A program made the position numbers and the translations under genes. Below are positions 25,178 to 37,695 of a DNA stretch of 64,000 nt, piece by piece. The first letter of the stretch is position 1, and every line of letters starts with the position of its first letter. Source of the DNA: Aselliscus stoliczkanus. Its lineage: Eukaryota > Chordata > Mammalia > Chiroptera > Hipposideridae. The notes beneath the pieces were generated by a model that saw nothing but the letters and a program-made list of their open reading frames with translations, ran no database searches and was not told the DNA's origin. The DNA is taken from contig CM066735.1 in the NCBI GenBank assembly GCA_033961575.1, positions 86,307,449 to 86,371,448 on the forward strand, written 5' to 3'.

Positions 25178-26343
25178 GTCAACCACAGCTAGAGAAAAGA
25201 GGGAATGATTTGAAGAGGACGGATACATTCTTTAAAGGACATAGAGAATTTAGAAATGTACAAAAAGAGACTATCTGGCAGTTCTATAGTCACATGTGCT
25301 ATGGCCTAGAAGAATGAAGAATCTTAACCAAAGGGAAAGATGGATGGAACCTGGCAGAGAGTCTTGGCAGGAACAAGTTTCCTATAGAGAAGGGTCCGTT
25401 GTGATTAGTTACTAATTCCTCTACATAAAAACAACTGTGCGTGCTCCCCAATGGAGGTTGGGGGTGATGGAGAATTCAAATCAACTGTGCTTTATTTCTT
25501 AGTCACATAGTAAATGATTAGATTTAAATAACACCTTTCTTTTTGCAGCCATGAGGTTACAGAAAAGTGTTCTTATTTGTGTATTTTGGTGCAATATTAA
25601 GTTACACTTGCTTGGGAAAGGCCTCTGGCTTACCTCACCTAAACTCAAGTCAAATCCATTTTTTAATCTCCCACCTATCAGGGGCATTATGGCCACCTAG
25701 ATGGTGTTGACGAGCACTGGGGGATATATTCTATGCAATTTTCTTTATAGTTAGGAAATTTGGAATTAATTCATAACATTGCCTTTAATCTTACCTCCAG
25801 CTCCCAAGAAGTAATCCTAGTAAGTAAGAAATACACTTAGCAACCAAAGTGAGAAATCTTGCTGACATTTACTCACTGTGGGGGGCAGGAAAATATGTTG
25901 TGGTTATAGTGTGTGCAGCATGAATACATTAGAGGTTAATTGGCTTCTTGCAGTCTGGTTTTGGCATCTCAGCACCTTGTAAAATGTTGTTTCTATGAGA
26001 AAATGAAATTTGAGTTGCCTATTGGCTGAACCACGACTGTGTAAGTAGGGGAATCTGTGTAGTACTTAGATAATTAGGTTTACCAAATGGGGGAGGAGTC
26101 ATTCGAAGTGTCCAATAATAGTGACAGAATGAGATCAGCATAGGGACCACTCAGACAGATCAAGTCATGAAGGCAACTGGATGAAAGAGGCTGGTGTCAG
26201 AATCAGCGTCACCCAAGCAATGGCCTTAACCTTGTTTTTTTGTTTTTTATTTTCTTCTTTTAGGGGAAGGGAGATATATGGACAGGAATTCCCTAGGATT
26301 CTTCAGAGAGGACATTAGAAGTCTCTTTGAGAGAACAAAGCCT
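25178..26343. other. Unique sequence, no gene seen
   Basis: No exon, RNA gene or named repeat recognised. Confidence 0.45.
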
Positions 26344-26370
26344 TTTCTTTTTCTTTCTTTCTTTCTTTCT
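26344..26370. repeat. (TTTC)n tract
   Basis: Simple TTTC units directly before the antisense L1 end at 26371. It probably grew from the poly(A) tail of that L1. Confidence 0.85.
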
Positions 26371-26545
26371 AATTAAAGTTTATTGGGGTGACAATGGTTA
26401 GTAAAGTTACATAGATTTCAGGTGTACAATTCTGTAATACATCATCTGTATATCATATTGTGTGTTCACCACTCAGGGTCAGTTCTCCTTCCATCACTAT
26501 ATATTTGATCCCCTTTACCCTCATCTACCACCCCCTCCCCCATTT
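26371..26545 (-). mobile_element. L1 3'-UTR end, strongly 5'-truncated, antisense
   Basis: Contains 'aaagtttattggggtgacaa', 'catagatttcaggtgtacaa', 'tcatattgtgtgttcaccac', 'tatttgatcccctttaccct': the terminal ~170 bases of an L1 in antisense, with the pyrimidine tail on its left side. Only 3' UTR remains. Confidence 0.75.
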
Positions 26546-26615
26546 TATTTTTTATTATTTAAAATAATGTTGTCTCAAGCTTATGGATAGTAATTCTGTA
26601 CTTCAAAACAGACAG

Positions 26616-26640
26616 TCTTCACTCCAGTCTGGAGTGAAGA
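26616..26640. repeat. Short perfect palindrome (12-bp arms, 1-base spacer)
   Basis: TCTTCACTCCAG (26616-26627), T, CTGGAGTGAAGA (26629-26640). Could form a small hairpin or act as a dyad protein-binding site; no context supports either. Confidence 0.9.
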
Positions 26641-27046
26641 AAACGCAAGCAAAAGCAGAAGCATTCTCTTGGGTCAGACTTCACTCAAAGCTTTAAAAGT
26701 TCAGTGAGCACTTACTCGTGCACATGTGGAAATGGGGAGTTTAAGATAAAGCATCTCCATTCAGTTCCATCCAGCAGGAAATGGTTATTAATGATTCCTG
26801 TGTCCCTTAAAATCATTTCTACCAGTTCCTACACATAGTGGAGGCACCTGAAGAAAAATAGGTCTTCTTGATGCCTCCAGAACTGTTGCTTTCATAATTA
26901 ATTATAGGTGAGGGTCTCCTTTCTTTACCTTCTAAGGGACACTGGCTTTTATTGTAAGGTGCTGGATCTACTATTTACCTCAGAGTTCCTACAGTAGCCA
27001 TGCTTTATGATTCTGAAATCAGCATGTCAATAATTTATGCATTTGT
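26641..27046. other. Unique sequence, no gene seen
   Basis: Nothing recognised before the MLT1A0-type LTR. Confidence 0.45.
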
Positions 27047-27185
27047 ATTAGTTTCCTATTACTGTTGTAACAAATTACTGCAAAAGTAATTATATTCCTT
27101 CTGGAGGTTCCAGAGGAAGATCCATTTTCTTCTCTTTTCCAGCTTTTAGGAGCTTTCTGTATCACTTGGCCCCTTCGTCTGTTTT
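27047..27185 (-). mobile_element. MLT1A0-type MaLR LTR, first part, antisense
   Basis: 'gtattagtttcctattactg', 'ttgtaacaaattactgcaaa', 'ttctggaggttccagaggaa', 'tcttttccagcttttaggag' follow the antisense MLT1A0 order. It is cut by the L1 at 27186; 27171-27185 is the first copy of the duplication. Continues at 28962. Confidence 0.8.
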
Positions 27186-27619
27186 GTTTGTTTTCCTTGT
27201 TGTGTGTTGCTTAGGTGATTGATTGATTGATTGATTGTACATTACATCCCCATGACTTATTCATTTTATATCTGGAGGTTTGAACCTCTTACTTCCCCTC
27301 ACCTTTCCTTCCCACCACCTTTAAAAAAATTTTTTTAAATTACAGTTGATATTAAATATTATTTTATATTAGTTTCAGGTAAACATCATAGTGATTAGAC
27401 ATTTATATAATTTATGAAGTGATCTCCTGATTAGTCTAGTACCTATCTGACACCATATATAGTTATTACAATATTGATTATATTTCCTATGACTGTGATT
27501 GTTTTGTAACTACCAATTTGTACTTCTTAATCCCTTCACTTTTTGTACCCACCCACCAATACCCTCCCATCTGGCAACCATCAGTGTGTTCTCTGTATCT
27601 GTGAGTCTGTTTTGTTTGT

Positions 27620-27774
27620 TTATTTTGTTCTTTGGATTCCACATATAAGTGAGGTAATGTAGTATTTGTCATTCTCAGTCTGACTTATTTCACTTAGCAG
27701 AATACCCTCTAGGTCCATCCATGTTGTCGCAAACAGTAAGATTTCATTATATTTTTGGCTGAGTAATATTCCAT

Positions 27775-27823
<49 letters not shown>

Positions 27824-28940
27824 CAACTCTTATTTATCCAATTGTCTATTGATGGGCATTTTAGTTGCTTCCATATCTTGGCTGTTGTAAATAACGTGGC
27901 AATGAATATAGGAGTGTATGTATCTTTTTGAATTAATGTTTTGGATTTCTTCAGATAAATACCCAGAAGTGGAATTGCTGGGTTATAAGGTAGTTCTATT
28001 TTTAAACTTTGGAGGAACTTCCATACTGTTTTCTATAGTGGCTGCACCAATTTTCAGTCCCACCAACAGTGCACAAGGGTTCCCTTTTCTCCACATCCTC
28101 ACCAACACTCCTTGTTTATTGTTTTATTGATGATAGCCATTCTGACAGGTGTGAGGTGGTATCTGATTGTGGTTTTAATTTGCATTTCTCTGATAATTAG
28201 TCATGTTGGGCATCTTTTTATATGTCTATGGCCTATCTTTATGTCCTCTTTGGACAAATGTCTATTCAGGTCCTTTGCCCATTTTTTAATTGGATTGTTA
28301 GGTTTTTTTTGGTGTTGAGTTGCTTGAGTCCTTTATAAGTTTTAGATGTTAACCCTTTATAGGATTTATCCTTGGTGAATATCTTCTCCCATTTAGTACA
28401 TCGTCTTTTCATTTTGCTGATCATTTCCTTTGCTGTGCAAAAATGTTTTGGTTTGATGGTCCTATTTGTTTATTTTTAATTTGGTTTCCCATGCCTAAGG
28501 GGATATATCAGAAAAAAAACACCAATATATATATTACTAAGACTAATGTCAGTGAGTTTATGGTCTATGTTTGTTTTTTTTTTGTTTTTTTTAGGAGTGT
28601 TATGGCTTTGGGTCTTACATTTAAGAATTTAATCCACTTTGAGTTTATTCTTGTATATGGCATGAGATGGTGGTCCAGTTTCATTTTTTGGCATGTATCT
28701 GTCCAGTTTTCCCAACATCATTTATTGAATAGACTGTCTTTACCCCATTGTATATTCTTGCCTCCTCTGTCATAGATTAATTGACCATATAGTTGTGGGT
28801 TTATTTCTGGGCTCTCTATTCTATTTCATTGATCTATGTGTCTGTCTTTATGCCAGGATCATGCTGTTTTGATTACTATAGCCTTGTAGTATAGTTTGAT
28901 ACCAGGTAGCATGATACCTCCAACTTCGTTCTTCTTTCTT
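27620..28940 (-). pseudogene. L1 ORF2 C-terminal remnant, broken
   Basis: Carries the end of the reverse-transcriptase protein after the palm domain. The tail reads TTWMDLEGILLSEISQTEND. The usual upstream codons (YTMEYYSAIK-like) are disrupted by a TG/CA array that translates as His-Thr repeats. The catalytic YVDD/FADD region lies upstream of the truncation point and is absent. Non-functional. Confidence 0.85.
27777..27821. repeat. (TG)n microsatellite inside L1 ORF2
   Basis: About 22 TG units where related L1 copies have a non-repetitive ORF2 segment (compare 15940-15960). Confidence 0.95.
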
Positions 28941-28961
28941 AAGTTTGCTGTGTTTATTAGG

Positions 28962-29265
28962 TCCTCCCTCTGTTTTCAAAGCCAGCACTGTAGCATCTTA
29001 AAATCTCTCTGACTCCTGCTTCGTTGTCACATTTCCTTCTCTGACTCTGATCCTCATACCCCCTCTTTCCCTTATAGGGACTCTTGTAATTATATTGGGT
29101 GCACCTGGACAGTCCAGGATAACCCCATGACAAGGTCCTTAACTTAATCACATTTACAAAGACCCTTTTGCCATAGAGGTAAAATAGTCAGTCACGGGTT
29201 CTAAGGATTAAGATATGATCATCTTGGTGGGGAGGGGGCATTATTCTGTCTATCGCACCATTCAT
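28962..29265 (-). mobile_element. MLT1A0-type MaLR LTR, second part, antisense
   Basis: Resumes after the L1: 'ctctgttttcaaagccagca', 'gggactcttgtaattatatt', 'tggacagtccaggataaccc', 'cttaacttaatcacatttac', 'gggggcattattctgtctat'. Together with 27047-27185 it makes a nearly full solo LTR, although the join lacks part of the middle. Confidence 0.82.
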
Positions 29266-30419
29266 TTTTTTAAGTGCCCATTGTACTTACCCAGTGAAGG
29301 GATACTGGCTGAAGAGTGTCTACATTCTCATTAGCAAAACAATCCATGTGATTGAAGAAAAATTATTGTGATACTTGGAGATCACAGTATTCTCATAAGC
29401 AGTTGGTTTGGGGCCATGACTTTGAGGAGAGGATGGAGTGAGATGAGGATATCTAGGGGCATCCATTCTGTTTTGCTGCATTTCCTAGCTCAGAATGAAT
29501 AAGAGACAAGACTCCTTTGTCTTCCTCTTTCCTTGGAAAGCCCCTGGCATCCTCCCTCCCTTGCCTTTCTCTATTCCCATGCAATGAAGCTGAACATTTA
29601 GAGCTTTTTTTTTTTTGGGGGGGGGTGTTATTTTCAATCAGCTCTTAAAACTCACTAGGGCAGAAATCAGTTTGAAACCTGCTTTTATGACTGAAAGTAT
29701 GTGCTGAATTTTTTAAGCGACACAAACTTGGCAGTTTTGAAGCCAGTATAATTCCACAATGAAAGAAGGGAATGTATTAACCAACAGAAGTGGGGGGAAA
29801 ATGTCCACACCTCTGTGCACACTAGTGTTTGATCATCCATGGGAGACTGATTACTTGATGTTAGAAATTCACAGCTTGGGTCAGTGGTGGTCCTTGGCCA
29901 TGCCTCACCACGTGATTCCCTGCCTCAGGTTCTGCACAATCAGCAGGTAAGTGCAATGATTGTTGTTTAAGCTTTCTTGCCTGAGGAACATTGAAAAGAC
30001 ACAGTTCTAGTGCTCACAGGAGCTCAGATGCTGCTGCTATAGCTGTGTGACCTTGAGCAAGATGCTATAATTGTGCATCTGCTTTCCTCTTTGCAGAAAA
30101 GGCCAATGCCCACTGACAGTGCCCCTGGAGCCCTTTCATACTCTTACTCTTCAATTTTTGTTGCTATAATGATAAATAGAATCTTCCTAGCATCCCAAAG
30201 TCCAATCTTAGGAATGATAAAAACACATAGTAACAAGTGCTAATTGGTTTTTATACTTAATTTTCTCCTGCGCATATATAGATGTATAGTTTGATCACAA
30301 GTAAGTTTCATTATCAGTTGGTAAAACCCAGTATCTTTGGAAGTGTGATGAAAACATTTATCACTAGAAAAATTAAAACCTCAGTGATGAGGCTTATAAG
30401 GAATTATGAAAGATTGATG
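29266..30419. other. Mostly unique sequence; small MIR relic
   Basis: No gene seen. 30020-30100 has a MIR core phrase ('tagctgtgtgaccttgagca'). 29606-29626 is a T-then-G homopolymer run. Confidence 0.45.
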
Positions 30420-32200
30420 TCAAATCAAAGAATCCCTCCACCTAAAATTATCTAATAAAATGAATAAAAGTAAAAGAAATTTTTAAGAAAGAAAAAAGAG
30501 GCAAAAATTCAACCACAATATTGTAAGTATAAAATTTTGACACAGAAAGAGAAGATTCTGAAATGATTCAGCATTGCTCCTAACATTTACTCAAAACAGT
30601 ACTAGTGAACCAGAGAAACCTTAAAAATATTGTTGTTGCCCAAAAAATGGGAAATGAAGAGGATGTGAAGCAATATCTATATATTTTCCCTATTATGGTA
30701 TGAGGAATGGTAGAGGAAATGGCAATGTCCATTGGATAAAATTTGGATAATATTAAAAAATAAATGGTCACAGTAGACTCCGAAATTCCATGATCAGTTA
30801 GTAGAATAATTTGACTCTTAAAGTAGCCATCAACCATGGAAAATACTTTCACTACCACTACTACTAGGTAGGAACTTAGTAACTTTTCATTAAAGGAGAC
30901 TAGTTCCAGCTGATATTGTCTTCTTACCCCATATCTTCAGAATATGAGAAATCAATCAAACCTAAAGCCACCCCTCAAACTGTACATCAGAGGGGAAGAC
31001 AGACAAGTCATGGATAAGGTGGGAGTAAAGGAGATCCAAGAAAATCCAAGTACATTATTTAAAAATGAACAACTGGAGAGTAGAGCCTGAATTAAATAGG
31101 AGCAAGATGAAAAAATAGGCTTACAGCAATTATATAAGCATTTAGCATAAAAAAGAAGGAAAACAAGAAAAACAAGAAGGAATTAATGGAAGAAGAAATC
31201 ATTTTAGAAAAAAACAACAACCCAAAAAGCAGAAGTAATTTCCCATGAATGTTTAATGGTTTAGAATAATAAGAAATGAATTCAACAAAAACCTAGATGA
31301 GAAAACAATGAAAGGAAATAAAAATGGAGATTGCAGAAGGCAACAAATTGAGAAGAAAAATGATTCCATTACAGACACAATAAATTAATTGTGTCATAAA
31401 TTGTGTAAAACATAGCAGAAAACACACTAAACATGATTGACAATAAAATTACTGACTTAAGAAAAGTATTGAGATAATCACAAACTAAAATGACAGAATG
31501 ATTAAACCAATTCTCAGAAAAAAATAATATTGTGGAAGATGGAGAAACTAATTCAACATAAGAAAAACTGCTATCCCTGAATGTTCCTGATAAGGTAAGG
31601 AACATAATAAATGTAACAGAAAGACATTCAAAGAAATGCCTTAAAAAGTAAGAAGAATTTGATCTGCAAGTTGAAAAAACCCAATTTGTTTTAGAAGAAA
31701 AAATACATTCAGAGTGATTGACACTTGGACAAAACTAGCTAAGCTTTTAAAATTTATTGAAAAAAAGAAATTCGGAAGATATTTTGACAGCAAAAGAGGG
31801 AGATGTTAGTCTGGATTTAAACTTTTCCACATCAACATTCAAAAATAGAATAAAGTAGCAAAGTCTATACAGTTCCTAGAGGGAAAAAAAAAAGTAACCC
31901 ATGCCCAATCCGTTGTCATTATAAGATAAAGGTCATATACATTCTTAAACATACAAGAACTTACAGCCGTGTTTACAAATTCTTTATGGAATAAAAATAC
32001 TTTGTGAGTTCCCTTTAACTAAGAGATATTTTAAATGAATTTGGAAATGCAGGGATAAAGAATAAAAGACTATTGAACATTAAATTCATACAGAAATGGA
32101 ATTAAGAAACAGTGGGAATTATGATCACACAATAGAATACATATGTAATTCTTGCTGTGAGAATACATCCATCCTTGCAGACATATACACTTTACAAACA
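30420..32200 (+). mobile_element. HAL1-like (half-LINE) element, sense, degraded
   Basis: Long A-rich block. Around 31790-31990 the order is 'tttaaacttttccacatcaa', 'cattcaaaaatagaataaag', 'ggtcatatacattcttaaac', 'atacaagaacttacagccgt', which follows the HAL1/L1M ORF1-end pattern ('tttctccacagcaacact', 'aaacatacaagaact'). The upstream A-rich part would be the rest of ORF1. All frames are broken. The assignment is clear only for the right half; the left boundary is a guess. Confidence 0.6.
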
Positions 32201-33343
32201 TTAAGTACTGAGAAGAGGAATTAGGAGAAATTATAAGAGCTTAATCTTGGTATCATTTATAGCAAGGAAAAAAAATAGAAACACATGACGTAAAAATACA
32301 AAAAAAGACACCAAATCCTAATTGTTTTCATAAACTTTTTTCCCTAAGATTTAAGAAATCTTTTAGGAAATAATATGTGTTGAGTTTAAGTAGCCTAAGT
32401 TTTAAATGAGCTTTAAGGCTTCTAACTTTTTTTCTGCTACATTAAGTATAGCATAATTGCATCATTTAATTTATGGATGACTAGAGAACTTAGCATCTTT
32501 GCAAAATCTCACTCCATTAGACCAAAGCCTAGGGGCACAAGAATGGCCACCATTCAATAGGACTCCAACACAAAATGCCAATGCTAAATTGGGAAGACAA
32601 GTGGCCAATCTTTTCTGTAATTTTTCAAAAAGCAGAGTGCTTGTGGCATTGATTAAATAAGCTTTAGATTCTAATTCAAAAAAATAATTATCGAGCATCC
32701 ATAATGAACAGCTATTATGGTTTTATGCTAGATTCTGTCTTATATATTGTTTGGTTTAATAATCAAAATAGTAAACCACTTTATAAATTTATAGAACAGA
32801 CAGAAATAACCCTTGGGAACAACTAGGAGCACTTCATAATTTTCCACCCTTTCTTTGTATTTATTGAATGGTTTAAATGACTAGACATACACTGACTGCT
32901 TTTCCTTTTTTTTTTAAATTTTTTTAGTCTAGATTAAAAGATCTTAAGTATGATGTTCATAAGAATTTGTGAACCTCATTTATACACGAAAACAAATATA
33001 CCCTACAATATGAGTGTTTTAAAAATTTTTAGGAAAAATAGCAACCGTATGCACTGGTTTTAGAATCAACTGCATGGGGAAATATCATACCACTGAAAGT
33101 TCAAATTATTTAATTAAAAAGTAATTTATATACTGTAAATTCATTTACATAGATTGGAACCTAGTCAACTCATTTGTAACCCATCAATCTAGTGATTCAT
33201 CCAAATGGTTGGAAAGATGTGCAGAATGACCTTCACCTAAAGCTAAAGTTATTTCTGAGTGCCAGAAAGTTAGATGATTTTTAAAAGTTTACTCTTTTTA
33301 TTCATATTTTAATATTTTGTTAGAATGCTTTATAATGATTGTG
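32201..33343. other. Unique AT-rich sequence, no gene seen
   Basis: Nothing recognised. The frame at 32471-32698 (minus) has no domain. Confidence 0.45.
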
Positions 33344-33722
33344 CATCATTACAGGTTGAATGACATTCTCCCCAAAATTAATATGTTAAATTAAAGCCCT
33401 AATCACCAATGTGACTGTATTTGAAAATAGATCCTTTAAAGAAATAGTTAAGGTTAAATGAGGTCATAAGAATGGGCCTAATCCAATAGGAATGACATCC
33501 TATAAGAGGAAGAGATACTGGGAGTGTGAGCACAGAGGAAAGACCATGTGAGGACCCAGCAAGAAGGCAGCCATGTGCTAGACGCTTCAGGGAGGGTAAA
33601 CCAACCCTACTGGCGTTTTGATCATGGGCTTCCAGACTCCAGAACTGTGAGAACATAAATTTCTATTGTTTAAGCCACACAGTTTGTGGCAATTTGTTCA
33701 GGCAGCCCAAGCAGGCTAATAC
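33344..33722 (+). mobile_element. MaLR (MLT1/MST-type) solo LTR, sense
   Basis: 'gttgaatgacattctcccca', 'gactgtatttgaaaatagat', 'gtgaggacccagcaagaagg', 'gcttccagactccagaactg', 'tttctattgtttaagccaca', 'cagtttgtggcaatttgttc', ends 'ggctaataca'. This is the sense order of an MLT1/MST-class LTR. Non-coding relic. Confidence 0.85.
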
Positions 33723-33756
33723 AAAAAGCTCCTTTTACAAAAGCTCCTTCTCTCTA

Positions 33757-33759
33757 GAT

Positions 33760-33826
<67 letters not shown>
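33757..33826. repeat. (GATA)n microsatellite
   Basis: About 16 GATA units, directly after two copies of AAAAGCTCCTT (near 33724 and 33740). Confidence 0.96.
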
Positions 33827-35613
33827 GATATATCATAGCTAATAAAATGCCTGAAGACCTTTTGAGAAAAAATTGTTCTGTATATGTAAGGATATAATCA
33901 TATAATCATGATAAAGCCCTAACGAGTCTGAAAGAGACTTGACTTTTATCCAACTTACCAAGAACGCAAAATCGGTCTTAAAGTTTAAGAACAGGCTTTT
34001 CCCTGAGAGCATCCGGAACTGTCAATTTCCCATCCCATCACAGATCTTCAAAATAGCTGCTGTTTTTATAATACGTTGACACTTTAGCTTTTGGTCATCT
34101 CAGGACCCAGAAAGTGCAGTGATCTATTTATTGTTCAAGCTTAAAAATGTTTTGGGCAATTTGAAGGTGGTGGTTCAATGTCACATTGAACTGGCTTTCC
34201 CCAGAACCATGAAAAAACATACCCTAGGCTAGGCTATTTCTCCAGCTGGCTATTCTATCACTGTGAAGAGACACAATGAACAGAGTCTCTTTCATGAATC
34301 CAGTATTTCCCAAAGCGTGTTTCCATTGGATGTTCCACAAATTCATGGTTTTAAGGTCAAGTGCATTAGAACAATATTGACTATCAACTCTTTTCAAATG
34401 TATTCCTCAGGATCCTTGAACATAATCTCAGAACTCTGGGATTTCTCTATAAGAATTTTTTTCACTTGATATTTTTACTTGTTTTAATAATCATCAAAAA
34501 GTTCATATTTTCTATATTATATGACCTCCTTATAATGAAACTTTGCACACAGGGTTTCAGTGTCTCTGTTTCTGTTTGTATTTATGAATTCAGGCCTATG
34601 CCAAGATTGCATGATACTCTGGATCAAAACAAATGAAAGTTTAGCAGAATTTCCAAAACAGGAAAATGGTCAGAATTGAGACATTACAAGACACAGGGTA
34701 GTAGGTAATGCTAACCAAAAGAGAACCTGCCTTGTAACAAAATGCCCAGTACTCACCCTGAGAGATTTGGCACCACTTTCACATTTTAATGTACCACCTT
34801 TGAACAGTTTGTTAGGAGTATAAATTTGGCTTTATTAATATTAAATATGCCACATGTTTAATAGTATTATTTATAGCATGAAGAATTTTCTGTTCCTGAT
34901 TCCAACAATAATTGGATTGGAAACCCAGAAGAGAAATAAGGAATTAAGGACTTGCATTTTGAGAATTACCTTGTCAATTTTCCCCTATAATATCATTTAT
35001 CTTTTTAAGACATCTGTTATTCTTGCAACTCACACATGCCCTCAATTGCTCTTGCAATCTTCTTTCATTTTTGTCTTTCTGGGATATGACAAACATTGAA
35101 AAAGAAATGTGGAAATGTGATAGACCTGCAGCTATCTTTGAAACATAAGGTTTTCGTGCTTAAGAAGAGAAAAAGGTGAATGTTTAGAGAGGACACTATC
35201 TGGCGATTGTTTTGTGCATCTCTTTTCTGGCAGTTGCTCAGCTCTTCGCACACTATGAAGCGCAAAAACTAATTTAGTACAATTACAGGTAGGGAAGTCA
35301 TTTGTAACCAGCCAGGATTGGCTTGGTTCCTCTTCAATGTCTCTTTCCATCAATAATTTCTTTTTAATCAGCATCTAGGGAAAGTATAATGAATATCTTC
35401 TGCTAGGATAAAAGGTCAGCCATTTTCCTTGAAATTCCAGTTTCCATACATGGATCAACCAAGATGTTTTTTTACCTACCTTTGTTTTTCCTAAGGTGTT
35501 ATACGATCTTCTTTCTCAAAACAGCTTCTCATCCTTGTGAAAGTCCTATTTTCTTTCACTGAAATTAGGGGCCCCATTCTTCAATTTATTGATTGCTATC
35601 TGTCCTGTTAGGC
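33827..35613. other. Unique sequence, no gene seen
   Basis: No exon or named repeat recognised. Confidence 0.45.
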
Positions 35614-35831
35614 CAGGGGTTGGCAAATTTTCTGTAAGTCTCTAGATAGTAAATATTTTCAACTTTGTTGGCCATATGGCTTCAGTCACAGCTACTTAAC
35701 TCTGAAGTTGCAACATTAAAGCAGGCGCAGATAATATGTAAATAAATGGGCATGGCTATGTTCCAATAAAGTTGTTTACCAAAAATGAGTGGATAGAGAT
35801 TTGGCCAAAGGGTCATAGTTTTCAGTCCCTG
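35614..35831 (+). mobile_element. MER20-type hAT-Charlie DNA transposon
   Basis: 218 bp, close to the expected full length. Starts CAGGGGTTGGCAAATTTTCT, contains 'tagtaaatattttcaacttt', 'gttggccatatggcttcagt' and 'gttccaataaagttgtttac', and ends 'agtccctg', complementary to the start. Non-autonomous, no coding capacity. Confidence 0.85.
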
Positions 35832-36278
35832 GTCTAACCTTAAGAAAATAATTAAGGAAATGTTGATAATACAGACTAAACTTAAAAGGGTGATGTGTCT
35901 GTAGTCGGTACATTATCAATAACACAAAAACTGAGTGAATATTCTTCCAGTATTTGAAAGCTGTGATCCAATGTGGCAAAGAAGTTATGCACATTATTGA
36001 TGAATACATGAAGTCCCCATCATCTTTGTTGTTTCACGTCCATCTCAGTGATTAACAGAAATAAAAATATCAACTAGTATTCAGATCAGAACTATACTTG
36101 TTTATCAATGACCATTATAGGGTGGCTATGCATACAAGAGTTGAGCAAAAATCAAAGACAGCAATCTATAGGAATCAATTGGCTGTGTAGAACTTGTAAG
36201 AAAGAGTATTGTGTATTTATTATTTGAAAATATCTGCTACTCTTCTTCTATCAGTAAATTTATTATATCCTATTATAT

Positions 36279-36280
<2 letters not shown>
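35832..36280. other. Unique sequence, no gene seen
   Basis: No exon or named repeat recognised. Confidence 0.45.

Positions 36281-36368
<88 letters not shown>
36281..36368. repeat. Compound (AT)n-(AG)n microsatellite
   Basis: (AT)n about 36281-36326, then (AG)n to 36368. Confidence 0.96.
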
Positions 36369-36376
<8 letters not shown>

Positions 36377-36589
36377 ATTAACTATAGATATGCATATCTA
36401 CTCCTTTGTTGAGGAGCCATAATAGTGACATGAGAACTAACTGTTCCAGAAATTTACAGCAACCCAGTAATTGACTTCATGTAACTATTGTGCTCAGGAT
36501 TTTGGTCTATCTATACGGGCTAGGAAAACCTTGGTAAAAAGCAACCATGCTCTGGGAGCTGCATTACGAGGTGATCAAGCTCATGGTTC

Positions 36590-36820
36590 TGATGAAGAAA
36601 ACTAATTTGAGTCAAATCCCAGCTCCACCTAATAGCTGTGTAACTTAGTATAATTGACCTTATCAATTTTTGTCTACATTCCCTCATCTATCAAATACTG
36701 AATAATGATAATATCTAACTCACAGGTTTTTGGAAAGATTAATAGAGAAAATTTACATGAAGGATTTGGCATAATACCTGAAAAATAAAAGCAGCTCAAT
36801 CAATATTAGCTGTTAATTTA
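36590..36820 (+). mobile_element. MIR SINE, sense, nearly full length
   Basis: 'gagtcaaatcccagctccac', 'aatagctgtgtaacttagta', 'ccctcatctatcaaatactg', 'aatgataatatctaactcac', 'ggatttggcataatacctga', 'gctcaatcaatattagctgt' follow MIR from B-box to tail. Confidence 0.75.
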
Positions 36821-37695
36821 TAAAAATTATAACTGTCTATATGTTTCAAAGTGTCTGTTCCTTATTTCTTTGTAATAAAGTCCCCTATATTTAGCTGGGC
36901 ATCTGACATATAGGAATAAAAACATGTTTTCCAATCTCCTGTAGGTAGGTATAGCCACAGGTTAGAAGAAGTTATATGTACAATTCTGAAGAACAGTCAT
37001 TAAAGAACAAGAATGTTCCCCTTTCCTTCTCTTCTAACTTCCTATTGACAGTAATGTTGCTGTGATATCTGGAGCTCAAGCAGCCATCTTTGTCCAGAAG
37101 GTGGTACCAACATTTTGAAGATGCTAATATAATCTAGTAGGAATCGAGGTCCCTGATGATCATGTAGTTGCCTGCCATGCGAGTCCTGAATTATTATACT
37201 TACCTCCCATCTTTGTTAATGTGAGGGAGAAATGAACCATTATTTAATTCACTCTCTTTCTATGTTTCTTGTCACTCACAGTTAAACTTAATCCTAACTG
37301 ATATACTGGGTATGTTACGTATTACATTTTCCAAACTTACCATGTTGACTTTGACTGTGATGGCTTTTCAAAATGTTCCCACTTGCCCTCATCTCCAAAT
37401 TGGGCTTTATGTCTTTGTTCTCTAGTTTTTTATCTGTGTCTCTCATGACTTTGTTCTGGTTATTATACATACTCAGTTTGCAAAGGACTGAAAGATTTCC
37501 TGGAACAGAGGATATTCAGTGATAAAACCAAGAAAATTCTGGGCAAACAAGGATAAGTTGGTCAGACTGGCACATAATGAGAAGGCCAGTAAATTCTCCT
37601 ATTTTTTGTCTTCAGTTTCACAAGCCTGGGATCTAGATTTTTCTCCCTAATTGTGCTAGGCCATCTAAAATAACTAAAAGTTTCTTCCCCTAGAA
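36821..37695. other. Unique sequence, no gene seen
   Basis: No exon or named repeat recognised. Confidence 0.45.

Larger units (their letters stand above)
27186..28961 (-). mobile_element. LINE-1, 5'-truncated, antisense, inside MLT1A0 LTR
   Basis: About 1.8 kb of L1 reading right to left. ORF2 C-terminal sequence occupies ~28960-27620 ('ccatttttgattggattg'-type thumb region, then the WMDLE..LLSEISQTENDKY tail at 27620-27826), followed by the 3' UTR to ~27190. The 15-bp flanks CCCTTCGTCTGTTTT (27171) and TCCTCCCTCTGTTTT (28962) match at 12 of 15 and fit an aged target-site duplication. ORF2 is broken by stops and by a (TG)n expansion. Confidence 0.88.

Noticed and set aside
25034..25228. Two small frames on opposite strands sharing almost the same peptide
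   Set aside because: The shared peptide is an automatic result of the perfect palindrome, not evidence of two related genes.
33757..33826. GATA array considered as a regulatory GATA-factor cluster
   Set aside because: A plain tetranucleotide microsatellite; no evidence of regulation.
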